A stretch of 64,000 nucleotides of DNA from Flavobacterium sp. NKUCC04_CG (GCF_019345525.1 NZ_JAHKRA010000008.1:1-64000); one strand, 5' to 3'; shown: positions 8,578 through 17,677, counted from the first letter of the stretch. Notes: generated by a model from the letters alone, not told the origin. Numbers and translations are program-made.

Positions 8578-9321
8578 ATGCCCATATCTCCAGATTTTAT
8601 ATCCCTGTATTCACAAAGCCACGAAGTTGACTTCTTGGAATGTGCGCCTAGCGGTAAATTAAAAACAGCAGCCATTGGCCAAATTCTTCAAAAAGTAGCC
8701 AATACACATGCTATATTAGGAGGTATAAGCTTTGAAGATTTACAACAGAACAACTTGGCCTGGGTGTTGAGCAAGATGAAAATAGAGATTACTAAACTGC
8801 CGCAATGGCAAGATATCATCGAGATTCACACTTGGATTCAAAGCCTAGAAGGCTCGCGCTCCATACGTGATTTTGAAGTTTTTTTAAACGGGGAAAAAAT
8901 AATGGGCATCAGTACCCTTTGGGTCATTATAGATACCGAAAAGCGACGTCCAGGAGTGATGTCTATAGCTCACGACCATTTTGATATTTTTAACTCTAAA
9001 AAGGCTTTAAAAGGAGGATTTAGCAAATTAGCCAACGGTATTTCGTTTGAGCAAATTCGCGAAAACACCGTTTTATATTCCGATTTAGATATGCTTAATC
9101 ACGTCAATAATACCAAATATGTCGAATGGATCTTAGATACAGTACCTATTGATAAAATTATACATGAAGAATTTTCCGAAATCGAAATGATTTTTAAAAA
9201 GGAAATGGTTTATGGAATGCCTTATGCCGTGAACTTACATACGGATGATTCCAAGCAGAGTACTTACAGCATCAGTAGTGGTAGCAGTACGCATTTTATA
9301 TGCAATCTTACGTGGAAGTAA
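8578..9321 (+). CDS. Acyl-ACP thioesterase
   Basis: Such enzymes hydrolyse acyl-acyl carrier protein and release free fatty acids. The 247-aa protein resembles the FatA/bacterial acyl-ACP thioesterase family, with two hot-dog domains: an N-terminal one with TAAIGQILQKVANTHA and WVLSKMKIEI, and a C-terminal one with SDLDMLNHVNNTKYVEWILD, which holds the Asn-His catalytic region. It starts 13 bases after miaA and is followed by a terminator. Chain-length preference cannot be read. Confidence 0.87.
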   Translation: MPISPDFISLYSQSHEVDFLECAPSGKLKTAAIGQILQKVANTHAILGGISFEDLQQNNLAWVLSKMKIEITKLPQWQDIIEIHTWIQSLEGSRSIRDFEVFLNGEKIMGISTLWVIIDTEKRRPGVMSIAHDHFDIFNSKKALKGGFSKLANGISFEQIRENTVLYSDLDMLNHVNNTKYVEWILDTVPIDKIIHEEFSEIEMIFKKEMVYGMPYAVNLHTDDSKQSTYSISSGSSTHFICNLTWK

Positions 9322-9388
9322 GCCACCAGTTTATCAATAAAATCTAGCGGCTACAAAAAAACTAGCCACTTACGAACTCACACCCAAT

Positions 9389-9426
9389 AAAAAAGGGTCT
9401 TACCATTGCGCGTAAAACCCTTTTTT
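9389..9426. terminator. Bidirectional terminator between thioesterase and response regulator
   Basis: AAAAAAGGGT (9389-9398) pairs with ACCCTTTTTT (9417-9426). The A-run and T-run give an intrinsic terminator in both directions between two convergent genes. Confidence 0.8.
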
Positions 9427-9438
9427 AAAAGTATTTGC

Positions 9439-10155
9439 TTATGCTTTAAGCTCTTTAACTACTAGACGGAATCCCTCACCGTGAATATTCAAAATTTCAA
9501 CTTGTTCGTCTTGTTTTAAATATTTTCTCAATTTAGCAATATAAACATCCATACTACGAGAAGTGAAATAATTATCATCTCTCCATATTTTTGTCAATGC
9601 TGCTTCACGAGGCATTAGGTCATTTTCGTAAATCGCTAACATTTTTAATAATTCGTTTTCTTTTGGTGAGAGTTTGATTGGCTCGTCATTCTCAAACGTA
9701 AGAAATCGCAATTTTGAGTTTAAATGGAATTTACCGATTTGAAATTCAAATTTAGTGTTGTCCGTTTTAATTTCAGAAGCTTTTCTATGAATAATCGCTT
9801 TAATCTTCATCAAAAGAACTTCAGAGTCAAAAGGTTTGTTTAGGTAATCATCTGCACCTACTTTATATCCTTTTAACACATCTTCTTTCATCGACTTTGC
9901 AGTCAAGAAAATTATTGGAATATCCTTATTTTTATCTCTGATTTCTCTGGCTAAAGTAAAACCGTCTTTGTAAGGCATCATCACGTCTAAGATACATAAA
10001 TCATAGGTATCACGCTTAAATTTTTCAAAACCTTCCATTCCGTTTTTAGCGAGAGTGACTTCGAAATCATTGATTACTAAATAATCTTTTAGAATTGCTC
10101 CGAAATTCGGATCATCTTCCACGAGTAAAATCTTTTTGTTGTTTGTTGTTTCCAT
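9439..10155 (-). CDS. OmpR/PhoB-type response regulator (RprY-like)
   Basis: The 238-aa DNA-binding regulator has a receiver domain (LLVEDDPNFG, phospho-acceptor Asp57 in ILDVMMP, IIFLTAK, YLNKPFDSE) and a C-terminal winged-helix domain from about 137 with LSPKENELLKML and the recognition region SRSMDVYIAKLRKYL. It lies four bases downstream of a histidine kinase gene and is surely its partner. The pair resembles Bacteroides RprX/RprY. The regulon is not deducible. Confidence 0.92.
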   Translation of the reverse strand: METTNNKKILLVEDDPNFGAILKDYLVINDFEVTLAKNGMEGFEKFKRDTYDLCILDVMMPYKDGFTLAREIRDKNKDIPIIFLTAKSMKEDVLKGYKVGADDYLNKPFDSEVLLMKIKAIIHRKASEIKTDNTKFEFQIGKFHLNSKLRFLTFENDEPIKLSPKENELLKMLAIYENDLMPREAALTKIWRDDNYFTSRSMDVYIAKLRKYLKQDEQVEILNIHGEGFRLVVKELKA

Positions 10156-10159
10156 ATTA

Positions 10160-11743
10160 CTAATTTATTAATGGCATTTTAATTATAAAGGTACTTCCTT
10201 TACCTTTTTCACTTTCCACAAAAACTTGTGCATTGTGATCTTCGACGATTTGTTGAACATATGCCAAGCCAAGACCATGTCCCTTTACATTGTGTAAATC
10301 GCCAGTGTGTTCGCGATAAAATTTCTCAAAAATTCTCTTTTGAGCAATTTTACTCATACCCGTTCCCTGATCTTTAATTTTTATTAAAATAAAATCTTTC
10401 ACATTTTCAGTATAAATATCTATCTGTGGCTCTTTAACAGAATATTTAATAGCGTTATCTAAAATATTGACAATAACACTTGTAAAGTGAAATTCGTTTA
10501 ATAAAACATCAGTTCTCTTAGCATCTAAATGCAAGCGCGCTTCTCCACCTCTATCTTGTATAATCAAATCAACATGATCTAAGGCGTGTTCGATAACATC
10601 GTGAATATTAAGCGTTTCCTTAGGAATATCCAGTTCGCGTTTTTCCAATTTTGAAATGCGCAAAACATTTTCTACTTGAGCGTGCATTCGTTTATTCTCT
10701 TCTCGTATCATTTGCAGATATCGGGCTACTTTTTCTTTATCATCCGTAACTTTTGGATTCTTAATCGCATCCAATGCTAAATTTATAGTAGCTATAGGCG
10801 TCTTAAATTCATGCGTCATGTTGTTGATAAAATCGGTTTTGATTTCCGAAATCTGCTTTTGTTTAATCAATTGGTTAATCGCACTGAAATAAGCTGCAAT
10901 AATTACTATTGTAAACAATACAGACATAAAAGTGATACCGATCAAAGACGAAAACAAATATTTACTTTTGTTCGGAAAAGTAACGTACAATTGGTATTTG
11001 CTTTTACCATCATTTTCCGTCAATACCGGAACTCCATAGGTCGCATTATCTTTATATACAAAATCATCAGACTTTATTTTCGTTGCCAATCCGTTGTTGT
11101 AAATCCCGAATTCAAACGGAGCTGTAACACCATATTGCTTTAGTTCTGCCGTTAATAGGTTTCTCAGTTCACTACGCGATATACGGTCTCCAATTGGCTT
11201 TAAAGCAACTATATCTTTAAAATAAATATCGAACTGGGCACGATCTAACACATCAAGATTCTCGGTTTTTTCAACGGTCTGATCGGCTAATGCAGCGCGA
11301 TTGATGGTCGATTTATCAACTGAGCTTCCGTTAAAAATCTCCGTCTTCCGCTTCGATACGAAATTTTTAATCTTGATACTATCTGCATTTTTATCAAAGA
11401 GCGCTCCTTTTAAATTGTAATCTTCTAATATTAAAGTATTAGAATATATAATTTGTTCGTTGGTATTTAGATTTCGCTCCACATACATAAACTGTTTAAG
11501 TTCATTCTGTTTGGGTGCCACACCTATACTATCCTTCAATTCATTATACTTGCGATAAAACTCTAAAGCTTCGCGTTGTTGTACCTTAGTTGCCACGTTT
11601 CCAATAACCTGCTGAACGTGGTATTTAAACTGTTCCTCATTGTTTTGATAAGACGAATTGATCCAATACAATTGAACTAAAATAATCCCCACCAAAGAGA
11701 AACTCATGATCAGAACCAGTAAACGAAACCTAAATTTATTCAT
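10160..11743 (-). CDS. Membrane sensor histidine kinase (RprX-like)
   Basis: The 527-aa kinase has a membrane helix at about residues 6-28, a periplasmic sensor region of roughly 230 residues, a second helix at about 262-288, then a HisKA domain with the phospho-acceptor in NMTHEFKTPIA (His311). A HATPase domain follows, with NILDNAIKYS, DQGTGM and GHGLGLAYV (N, G1 and G2 boxes). No HAMP domain is obvious. It is followed after four bases by its response regulator. The sensed signal is unknown. Confidence 0.93.
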   Translation of the reverse strand: MNKFRFRLLVLIMSFSLVGIILVQLYWINSSYQNNEEQFKYHVQQVIGNVATKVQQREALEFYRKYNELKDSIGVAPKQNELKQFMYVERNLNTNEQIIYSNTLILEDYNLKGALFDKNADSIKIKNFVSKRKTEIFNGSSVDKSTINRAALADQTVEKTENLDVLDRAQFDIYFKDIVALKPIGDRISRSELRNLLTAELKQYGVTAPFEFGIYNNGLATKIKSDDFVYKDNATYGVPVLTENDGKSKYQLYVTFPNKSKYLFSSLIGITFMSVLFTIVIIAAYFSAINQLIKQKQISEIKTDFINNMTHEFKTPIATINLALDAIKNPKVTDDKEKVARYLQMIREENKRMHAQVENVLRISKLEKRELDIPKETLNIHDVIEHALDHVDLIIQDRGGEARLHLDAKRTDVLLNEFHFTSVIVNILDNAIKYSVKEPQIDIYTENVKDFILIKIKDQGTGMSKIAQKRIFEKFYREHTGDLHNVKGHGLGLAYVQQIVEDHNAQVFVESEKGKGSTFIIKMPLIN

Positions 11744-11811
11744 GCTATATCAAAATTAACATTAAAATGTTTTATGAAGTATATGATTAACTAAAAATTA
11801 ACAATCAATAA

Positions 11812-12405
11812 TTATTTATTTTTAGTTAAAATGTTATTGATAATTTTTTCTACTTCTAATTTCGTTCTGTTTTTATCTGTATTTTCTATTATATAGTGAC
11901 AATATTTTTGTTTTTCATGATCCTTCATTTGATTTATCATAATATTTTGAACATTTTCTTGACTAACTCCATCTCTTAACATCACTCTTTGTATCCTTAT
12001 CTCCTCAGGAGCAGTGACCAAAATAATTTCATCACAACTGCCTTGGGTTCCTGATTCGAACAAAATCGCCGATTCTTTGATTACAAAAGGCGCTTCTTTT
12101 TGCTGCTGTAGCCAAATTTTAAAATCTGCTGCTACAGCTGGATGAACGATCGCATTTAATTTTGATAACTTTTCAGCGTCTTTAAAAACTATTTCCCTAA
12201 TTTTCTGACGATTCAGCGATTGATTGTCCAAAACCACGGTGGGCTCAAACAACCGGCTAATAACTGCAATAATGTCAGGTCGCTCCATGACTTGTTTCGC
12301 ACGTTCATCGGCTATATAAACCGGAATTCCCGCTTCTTTAAAGAAATTGGAAACCGTTGTTTTTCCACTACCTATGCCCCCTGTTAAACAAATAATACGA
12401 TTCAT
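11812..12405 (-). CDS. coaE: Dephospho-CoA kinase
   Basis: CoaE phosphorylates the 3'-hydroxyl of dephospho-CoA, the last step of coenzyme A synthesis. The 197-aa protein has the P-loop GGIGSGKTT near residues 8-16, VYIADERAKQVM, and the lid region with VMLRDGVSQENVQ and MINQM. It starts three bases after the glycosyltransferase stop, so the two are cotranscribed; the histidine kinase follows 68 bases downstream. Confidence 0.96.
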   Translation of the reverse strand: MNRIICLTGGIGSGKTTVSNFFKEAGIPVYIADERAKQVMERPDIIAVISRLFEPTVVLDNQSLNRQKIREIVFKDAEKLSKLNAIVHPAVAADFKIWLQQQKEAPFVIKESAILFESGTQGSCDEIILVTAPEEIRIQRVMLRDGVSQENVQNIMINQMKDHEKQKYCHYIIENTDKNRTKLEVEKIINNILTKNK

Positions 12406-12408
12406 TTC

Positions 12409-13407
12409 TTAAATTTTAAAGAATAACTCAGGAAAGGCCAATTCAGGTTTTAACTTCATTATAAATATTCTATAATATGATATAGCAAAACCCGTACCAT
12501 AACTATAAAATTGAATTATTGTTGAGAAAATAGCCAAAAAACCTATCAAAAAACTTTTTTCAACCCAAGCGGCAGTGACAAACAATATGGTAAAATACAA
12601 CAGGTATAAACCAAGAAAATAAGTAAACCCAACCATAGCCAAGACCAAACTAATCGCGGCTCCTAAAACAAACACGGTTGGAAACCAAAAGGTCAACTTA
12701 GCGTGTTCCGGATATCTCGCGTTTAAAATGGGACGTGCTTTTCCAAATTTATTGACCTGTACACTAAATTTATTCCAATCGATTCTCCTTTTGTGAAATA
12801 CGAAGGCCTCTGGAAACAATTTGGTTTTAAAACCCAAGTTCCACAATCGAATCGTCAAATCGGGATCCTCTCCCGGATGTATATTTCCAAATCCACCCGA
12901 TATTTCAAAGGCCTCCTTAGAAATGCCCATATTGAAACTTCGGGGCTGGAATTTTTCCAATTTCTCAGATCCCCCACGAACACCTCCCGTTGTTACAAAG
13001 GAAGTCATTGAAAAGTTGATAGCTTTTTGGATGTTTGAAAAACTGTCCAACGCCTTATCAGGTCCTCCATAACAAGAAACGTATTCCTCTTTTAAATAAG
13101 CATCAACTTTCGATAAATACTGTTGCGGTACGATGCAATCCGAATCCAATATGATAAAATAATCTCCCTGCGCTTGACGCATTCCAAAATTTCGAGAATC
13201 ACCCGGTCCGGAGTTCTTTTTATAAAAATAAGCGATATTCAAACGTTCTTTATATTTTGCTATGACATCCTTACAGTCGATAGTCGAACCGTCTTCTACA
13301 ACAACTACCTCGAAATCTGAAGTATAAGATTGACAGGACAAGCTTTCAAGCAATTCGTCCATTTCATCTGGACGATTGTAGATAGGTATAACAAAAGAAT
13401 AACGCAT
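12409..13407 (-). CDS. GT-A family 2 glycosyltransferase with C-terminal membrane helices
   Basis: The 332-aa protein starts with the GT2 fold (SFVIPIYNRPDEMDELLESL, VVVEDGS), has the DxD-type motif ILDSDC near residues 91-96, and the acceptor-side GEDPDLTIRLW. Hydrophobic segments at about 245-310 anchor it in the membrane. A role in glycan or lipid glycosylation is inferred; donor and acceptor are unknown. It is the first gene of the minus-strand cluster leading into coaE. Confidence 0.87.
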   Translation of the reverse strand: MRYSFVIPIYNRPDEMDELLESLSCQSYTSDFEVVVVEDGSTIDCKDVIAKYKERLNIAYFYKKNSGPGDSRNFGMRQAQGDYFIILDSDCIVPQQYLSKVDAYLKEEYVSCYGGPDKALDSFSNIQKAINFSMTSFVTTGGVRGGSEKLEKFQPRSFNMGISKEAFEISGGFGNIHPGEDPDLTIRLWNLGFKTKLFPEAFVFHKRRIDWNKFSVQVNKFGKARPILNARYPEHAKLTFWFPTVFVLGAAISLVLAMVGFTYFLGLYLLYFTILFVTAAWVEKSFLIGFLAIFSTIIQFYSYGTGFAISYYRIFIMKLKPELAFPELFFKI

Positions 13408-13688
13408 TTATAAAGTTTTATTAAAACATTCAACAAATGTATTATTAAGTATTGTAATTATGAAATTCATTGTTATATTTATAATAAATAATAGCATAAA
13501 AAGTATTTAATTTTTAACTTATTACAAAAAATAGCAGGGAATACGGCACTTCCCACGGCATTGCTAATTTTACAAAAATGTGGTTTTCCTCATGAAAAAT
13601 CCAAATACTTGTTGTAAAAGAATGTTTTTAACCTTAATTTTTCTTGTTTTTTAAATTAACTTGCACCTAAATACGACACTTCAAATAA

Positions 13689-15239
13689 ATGAATACAATA
13701 AAAATATTATGGGTAGATGATGAAATTGATTTACTCAAACCGCATATTCTCTTTTTAGAGAAGAAAAACTATACAGTAACTACAGCCAATAACGGTCAAG
13801 ATGCCATAGAATTATTTAAAGAAACCAATTTTGATGTGGTTTTCCTCGATGAAAACATGCCTGGGCTAAGTGGTTTAGAAACGCTTTCAGAAATAAAAGC
13901 TATTAAATCTTCCATACCGGTAATTATGATTACCAAAAGTGAAGAAGAATATATCATGGAAGAAGCTATCGGCTCGAAAATTGCCGATTACTTAATCAAA
14001 CCGGTAAATCCCAATCAGATTTTATTGAGTTTAAAGAAAAACCTCGATGTTTCGCGTTTGGTTTCCGAAAAGACGACTTTGGACTACCAAAAGGAATTTC
14101 GTAAAATAGCTATGGATATGCAAATGGTGAACAGTCATGAAGACTGGAGCGAATTGTATAAGAAATTGGTTTTTTGGGAGCAAAAACTCGAAAATATAGA
14201 CGATCAAAACCTGATAGACATACTGGAAAGTCAAAAAGCAGAAGCCAATACACAATTTGGAAAGTTTGTAGAAAAAAATTACGAAACTTGGATCAATCAT
14301 CCCGAAGAGGGTCCGGTGTTTTCACACCAGTTGTTTCGCAAATGGGTGGCTCCAGAATTACTTGGCGAAAAACCGGTACTTTTTATCGTGATCGACAATC
14401 TGCGTTTTGATCAATGGAGAAGTCTTGAAGAAACCGTAAACCACCATTATAAAACCGAAAAGGAAAATAATTTTTATTCCATACTTCCCACAGCAACCCA
14501 ATATGCTCGTAACGCTATTTTCTCTGGCTTAACCCCTTTGCAGATGGAACAACAATTACCGCAATATTGGAGAAACGACGTTGACGAAGGAGGTAAAAAT
14601 CTATATGAAGCTGAATTTTTAGCCGAACAATTAAAGCGATTGCGCATCGATATTAAACACGAATATTTTAAAATCACCAACCACCGCGACGGAAAAAAAT
14701 TAGTTGATAACTTTAAAACGCTTAAAGAAAATAAACTCGTTACCGTTGTTTACAACTTTGTAGACATGATTTCACATGCCAAAACGGAAATGGAGGTGAT
14801 TAAAGAATTGGCTTCTAACGATAAAGCATACCGTTCCCTAACCCAAAGTTGGTTCAAAAATTCACCGCTATTAGAAATCATCCAACAGGGGCAAGCCGCC
14901 GGTTTTAAATTAATCATTACCACCGACCACGGCACCATCAATTGCAAAAACCCCTCTAAAGTTATTGGAGACAAAAACACCAGTTTAAACCTCAGATATA
15001 AAACCGGTAAAAGTTTAACTTTTGAAGCCAAAGATGTTTACCACATTAAAGATCCTAAAAAAATACAATTACCCGCTATTAATTTGAGCAGTTCTTTTAT
15101 TTTTGCCAAAAGCGATTATTTTTTAGCCTATATCAATAATTACAATTATTATGTGAGCTATTTTAAAAATACCTACCAACACGGAGGTATTTCACTGGAA
15201 GAAATGATTGTTCCGTTTATCATATTAAACCCTAAATAA
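13689..15239 (+). CDS. porX: PorX: response regulator with PglZ/alkaline-phosphatase-like domain, T9SS regulator
   Basis: PorX controls the type IX secretion system in Bacteroidota together with PorY and sigma factor SigP. The 516-aa protein has a receiver domain (ILWVDDEIDLL, phospho-acceptor Asp54 in FLDENMPG, MITKSEEEYI), a helical linker, and from about residue 215 a PglZ-type domain with FIVIDNLRFDQWR, ILPTATQYARNAIFSG, YNFVDMISHAKTE and TTDHGTINCKNP, which hold the metal-binding Asp and His residues. tsaE follows four bases later. The window also holds a protein with a T9SS sorting tail (62862-64000). Confidence 0.95.
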   Translation: MNTIKILWVDDEIDLLKPHILFLEKKNYTVTTANNGQDAIELFKETNFDVVFLDENMPGLSGLETLSEIKAIKSSIPVIMITKSEEEYIMEEAIGSKIADYLIKPVNPNQILLSLKKNLDVSRLVSEKTTLDYQKEFRKIAMDMQMVNSHEDWSELYKKLVFWEQKLENIDDQNLIDILESQKAEANTQFGKFVEKNYETWINHPEEGPVFSHQLFRKWVAPELLGEKPVLFIVIDNLRFDQWRSLEETVNHHYKTEKENNFYSILPTATQYARNAIFSGLTPLQMEQQLPQYWRNDVDEGGKNLYEAEFLAEQLKRLRIDIKHEYFKITNHRDGKKLVDNFKTLKENKLVTVVYNFVDMISHAKTEMEVIKELASNDKAYRSLTQSWFKNSPLLEIIQQGQAAGFKLIITTDHGTINCKNPSKVIGDKNTSLNLRYKTGKSLTFEAKDVYHIKDPKKIQLPAINLSSSFIFAKSDYFLAYINNYNYYVSYFKNTYQHGGISLEEMIVPFIILNPK

Positions 15240-15243
15240 AAAG

Positions 15244-15663
15244 ATGGAAAGAGTTTTTTCATTAGATCAAATCGATGCGGTTGCTCAAGAATTGTTGGCG
15301 AGTAATTTAGAAAAGGTAGTTTTATTTCATGCCGGTATGGGCGTAGGAAAAACCACACTGATTAAAGCTTTAGTCGCTCAACTCGGTGTAGAAGGCGCTA
15401 CCAACAGCCCTACCTTTTCCATCGTTAACGAATACCATTCTCAGCAAGCCGGTATATTGTATCACTTTGACCTCTACCGTATAGATGATGAGACCGAGGC
15501 CTATGATATGGGATTGGATGAATACTTTGACTCGGGAAACTGGTGTTTTGTCGAATGGCCTGAAAACACGCCCAACATTATACCTGAGATTCGTTCTGAA
15601 GTTTATTTGGAACTACGAGCAGATGGTCAGCGCAGCATAACTTTAGAAAACCGTTCAAATTAA
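15244..15663 (+). CDS. tsaE: tRNA threonylcarbamoyladenosine biosynthesis ATPase TsaE
   Basis: TsaE is the ATPase of the TsaBDE complex that makes t6A37 in tRNAs reading ANN codons. The 139-aa protein has the P-loop GMGVGKTTLIKAL near 32-44, the TNSPTFSIVNEY switch motif, FDLYRI and the VEWPEN motif. It sits between porX and alanine dehydrogenase with gaps of four and six bases, indicating one operon. Confidence 0.96.
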   Translation: MERVFSLDQIDAVAQELLASNLEKVVLFHAGMGVGKTTLIKALVAQLGVEGATNSPTFSIVNEYHSQQAGILYHFDLYRIDDETEAYDMGLDEYFDSGNWCFVEWPENTPNIIPEIRSEVYLELRADGQRSITLENRSN

Positions 15664-15669
15664 TCAGCT

Positions 15670-16866
15670 ATGGCTAGAACCACCCCTTTTTCCTCTCACG
15701 AATTGATTCCTCAGGAAGAGCGTTTATTGATACAGAAGTCTAAGAGTTCCTTATTTATTGGCGTTCCCAAAGAAAACATCAAAAATGAAAAGCGAATTTG
15801 CCTCACTCCGGAGTCCGTCCATACTTTAGCCTCTTATGGTCATCGGATATTGATCGAGTCTGGTGCTGGCGAAGCCTCTAATTATTCGGATTTGGAGTAC
15901 AGTAAAGCCGGAGCTGAAATTACAAAAGACACCAAAAAGGTGTTTGCTTGCCCGATGATAGTCAAGGTGGTACCTCCTACCTTTGAAGAAATCGAATGGA
16001 TGGTTCCCGGCAGTTGCTTGTGGTCAACCATACAAATCAAGTCGCGCTGTAAAGCCTATTTTGAAGCCCTGTCAAATAAAAAAATTACAGCCTTAGCTTT
16101 TGACTTTATGAAAGACAAAAACGGCTCACTTCCAGCGGTACACGCCTTAAGTGAAATAGCAGGTACTTCATCCGTATTAATTGCGGCAGAACTGATGACG
16201 TCATTAAAGAACGGCAAAGGATTGTTGTTTGGAAACATCACCGGCGTGCCTCCAACGGAAGTAGTGATTATCGGCGCTGGTATTGTAGCGGAATTCGCCG
16301 CTAGAACTGCTATAGGACTCGGTGCCAATGTGAAGGTTTTTGATAATTCCATTGAAAAACTAAAGCGCTTACAAAACAATTTACCCTATAGGATATTTAC
16401 TTCAACCATACAGGAAAAACTACTGCAAAAGGCCTTAATGCGCTGCGATGTTGCTATTGGTGCCATTCGCGGCAAACACCGTTCTCCGATTGTCGTATCT
16501 GAAGCCATGGTCGATCATATGAAAAAAGGTGCGATCATTATGGATGTCTGCATCGACACCGGTGGCTGTTTTGAGACTTCTGAAATAACGACACACGAGA
16601 ATCCCATCATCGTCAAAAGCGGCGTGATTCATTATGGTGTCCCCAATATTACCTCGAGATATTCCAAAACCGCCTCTATGTCAATCAGTAATATTATAAC
16701 ACCTTTTATTATAGATTTTGCAGAAAGCGGCACACTTGAACAAGCCATCACTTATGAATCGATCATTCGCAGTGGAATATATGTTTACAAAGGATTAATT
16801 ACCCATAAATCCGTTGCAGACTGGTATGATTTAGAATACAAGGATATTGGGTTGTTTATGTTTTGA
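15670..16866 (+). CDS. Alanine dehydrogenase
   Basis: The enzyme interconverts L-alanine and pyruvate plus ammonia with NAD. The 398-aa protein has the N-terminal AlaDh/PNT domain (GVPKENIKNEKRICLTPESV), and the NAD-binding domain with VVIIGAGIVAEFAARTAIG near 197-215. The Bacteroidota form carries a 30-residue N-terminal extension before GVPKE, as here. Lysine oxidoreductases and transhydrogenase alpha subunits share this fold, so the substrate is likely but not certain. It is the last gene of the porX-tsaE run; a repeat array begins right at its stop codon. Confidence 0.85.
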   Translation: MARTTPFSSHELIPQEERLLIQKSKSSLFIGVPKENIKNEKRICLTPESVHTLASYGHRILIESGAGEASNYSDLEYSKAGAEITKDTKKVFACPMIVKVVPPTFEEIEWMVPGSCLWSTIQIKSRCKAYFEALSNKKITALAFDFMKDKNGSLPAVHALSEIAGTSSVLIAAELMTSLKNGKGLLFGNITGVPPTEVVIIGAGIVAEFAARTAIGLGANVKVFDNSIEKLKRLQNNLPYRIFTSTIQEKLLQKALMRCDVAIGAIRGKHRSPIVVSEAMVDHMKKGAIIMDVCIDTGGCFETSEITTHENPIIVKSGVIHYGVPNITSRYSKTASMSISNIITPFIIDFAESGTLEQAITYESIIRSGIYVYKGLITHKSVADWYDLEYKDIGLFMF

Positions 16867-17048
16867 TGTTAGCCTATAGGCCCATTCGCATATACGCGTA
16901 TTCGCCCTTACTCGTAAAAAGGATCTGCCATTCAATCTATTCGCATATACACTTATAAGCCCATCCGCGTATAGATGTATCAGCGTAAAAGCCTATTCGC
17001 TCATCAGCTTATAGACGTATCTGCGTATCTGCGAATAGGCTTAAAAGA
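16866..17048. repeat. Degenerate 8-bp-pitch repeat array
   Basis: About 20 octamers follow NNATNNGC with almost constant pitch, for example CTATAGGC, CCATTCGC, ATATACGC and GTATTCGC (16874-16905), then CTATTCGC, ATATACAC, TTATAAGC, CCATCCGC (16937-16968) and on to GTATCTGC twice (17017-17032) and GAATAGGC. A poorly matching stretch at 16906-16936 interrupts it and shifts the phase by one base. GCCTATTCGC (16991-17000) and GCGAATAGGC (17031-17040) are perfect inverted copies. The array starts at the alanine dehydrogenase stop codon. Confidence 0.9.
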
Positions 17049-17090
17049 ATTATTTTCCAAAAATACCTTAGTTTTCCAATTCTGAATTGC

Positions 17091-17098
17091 TAATTTTG
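17091..17098 (+). promoter_or_regulatory. -7 box (TAATTTTG) of the DUF4258 gene
   Basis: TAATTTTG matches TAnnTTTG and lies 17 bases before the ATG at 17116, about 43-50 bases after the end of the 8-bp array. Confidence 0.5.
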
Positions 17099-17115
17099 CA
17101 GAAAAACAATTCAAC

Positions 17116-17490
17116 ATGAAATTCACACAGCGTTTAGCATACTATTTATTTGGTTTTTTAATTGGAGGGCTTTTTTTAGTTTTTGTATTTGGACAGAAAA
17201 AAACCACTTTCTGTTATTTACCAAATTGTCGTGTTTTGCAAGATTTACGAACTAAACCTTTAATGTTGTCTGCTAGTGCGGAACAAGAATTAAAAGAAGA
17301 TTGGGTAAATATAGACGATGTTCGGAATTGTTTGACCTACGGAAAAGTTGATTTTGAAAACAGTAAAAAAGATTTTCAAAACGGCAAGATATATGTCATC
17401 AAGGGAAAGAACACTAAGAATGAGCCGATTATCGTAGAAATGATCAATTACGATGATAAGGTAGTTTTAAAAGACGTTAGAAAAGGGTAA
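17116..17490 (+). CDS. DUF4258 domain-containing membrane-anchored protein
   Basis: The 124-aa protein has one N-terminal membrane helix (about residues 8-26) followed by a soluble region that fits DUF4258: VNIDDVRNCLTYGKVDF, then YVIKGKNTKNEPIIVEMINYDDKVVLKDV. Similar small proteins occur next to alanine dehydrogenase in flavobacteria, from memory and not checked. Function is unknown. It has its own promoter and is followed by tRNA-Val 70 bases downstream. Confidence 0.8.
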   Translation: MKFTQRLAYYLFGFLIGGLFLVFVFGQKKTTFCYLPNCRVLQDLRTKPLMLSASAEQELKEDWVNIDDVRNCLTYGKVDFENSKKDFQNGKIYVIKGKNTKNEPIIVEMINYDDKVVLKDVRKG

Positions 17491-17507
17491 TTTTTTTTAG
17501 CAAACCC

Positions 17508-17537
17508 TTGCAGAATATGATTTTTAGCGTATATTTG
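17508..17537 (+). promoter_or_regulatory. Promoter of tRNA-Val
   Basis: TTG at 17508-17510 and TATATTTG at 17530-17537, 19 bases apart, match the Bacteroidota -33/-7 promoter. The -7 box lies 23 bases before the tRNA. Confidence 0.75.
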
Positions 17538-17560
17538 TACTCGTATTCAAGGATACATAA

Positions 17561-17638
17561 GGGCGATTAGCTCAGTTGGTTCAGAGCATCTCGTTTACAC
17601 CGAGAGGGTCGGGGGTTCGAATCCCTCATCGCCCACCA
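17561..17638 (+). tRNA. tRNA-Val (anticodon TAC), CCA encoded
   Basis: Acceptor arms GGGCGAT and ATCGCCC pair at the ends, followed by discriminator A and an encoded CCA. The D-loop has AGCTCAGTTGGT, the anticodon stem is TCTCG/CGAGA around loop TTTACAC (anticodon TAC), and the T-arm has GGGGGTTCGAATCCCTC. It is a single tRNA gene with its own promoter and terminator. Confidence 0.97.
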
Positions 17639-17640
17639 TT

Positions 17641-17677
17641 AAGGACAAAGAAGTTTTTCTTCTTTGTCCTTTTTTTA
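17641..17677 (+). terminator. Intrinsic terminator of tRNA-Val
   Basis: Thirteen-base perfect arms AAGGACAAAGAAG (17641-17653) and CTTCTTTGTCCTT (17659-17671) close a T5 loop and are followed by a T-run. Confidence 0.92.

Noticed and set aside
10811..11143. 110-aa plus-strand frame opposite the histidine kinase
   Set aside because: Antisense shadow of a clear kinase with no motif of its own.
13689..15239. BREX/phage-defence gene because of its PglZ domain
   Set aside because: A receiver domain is fused in front and the neighbours are tsaE and alanine dehydrogenase; this is PorX of the T9SS.
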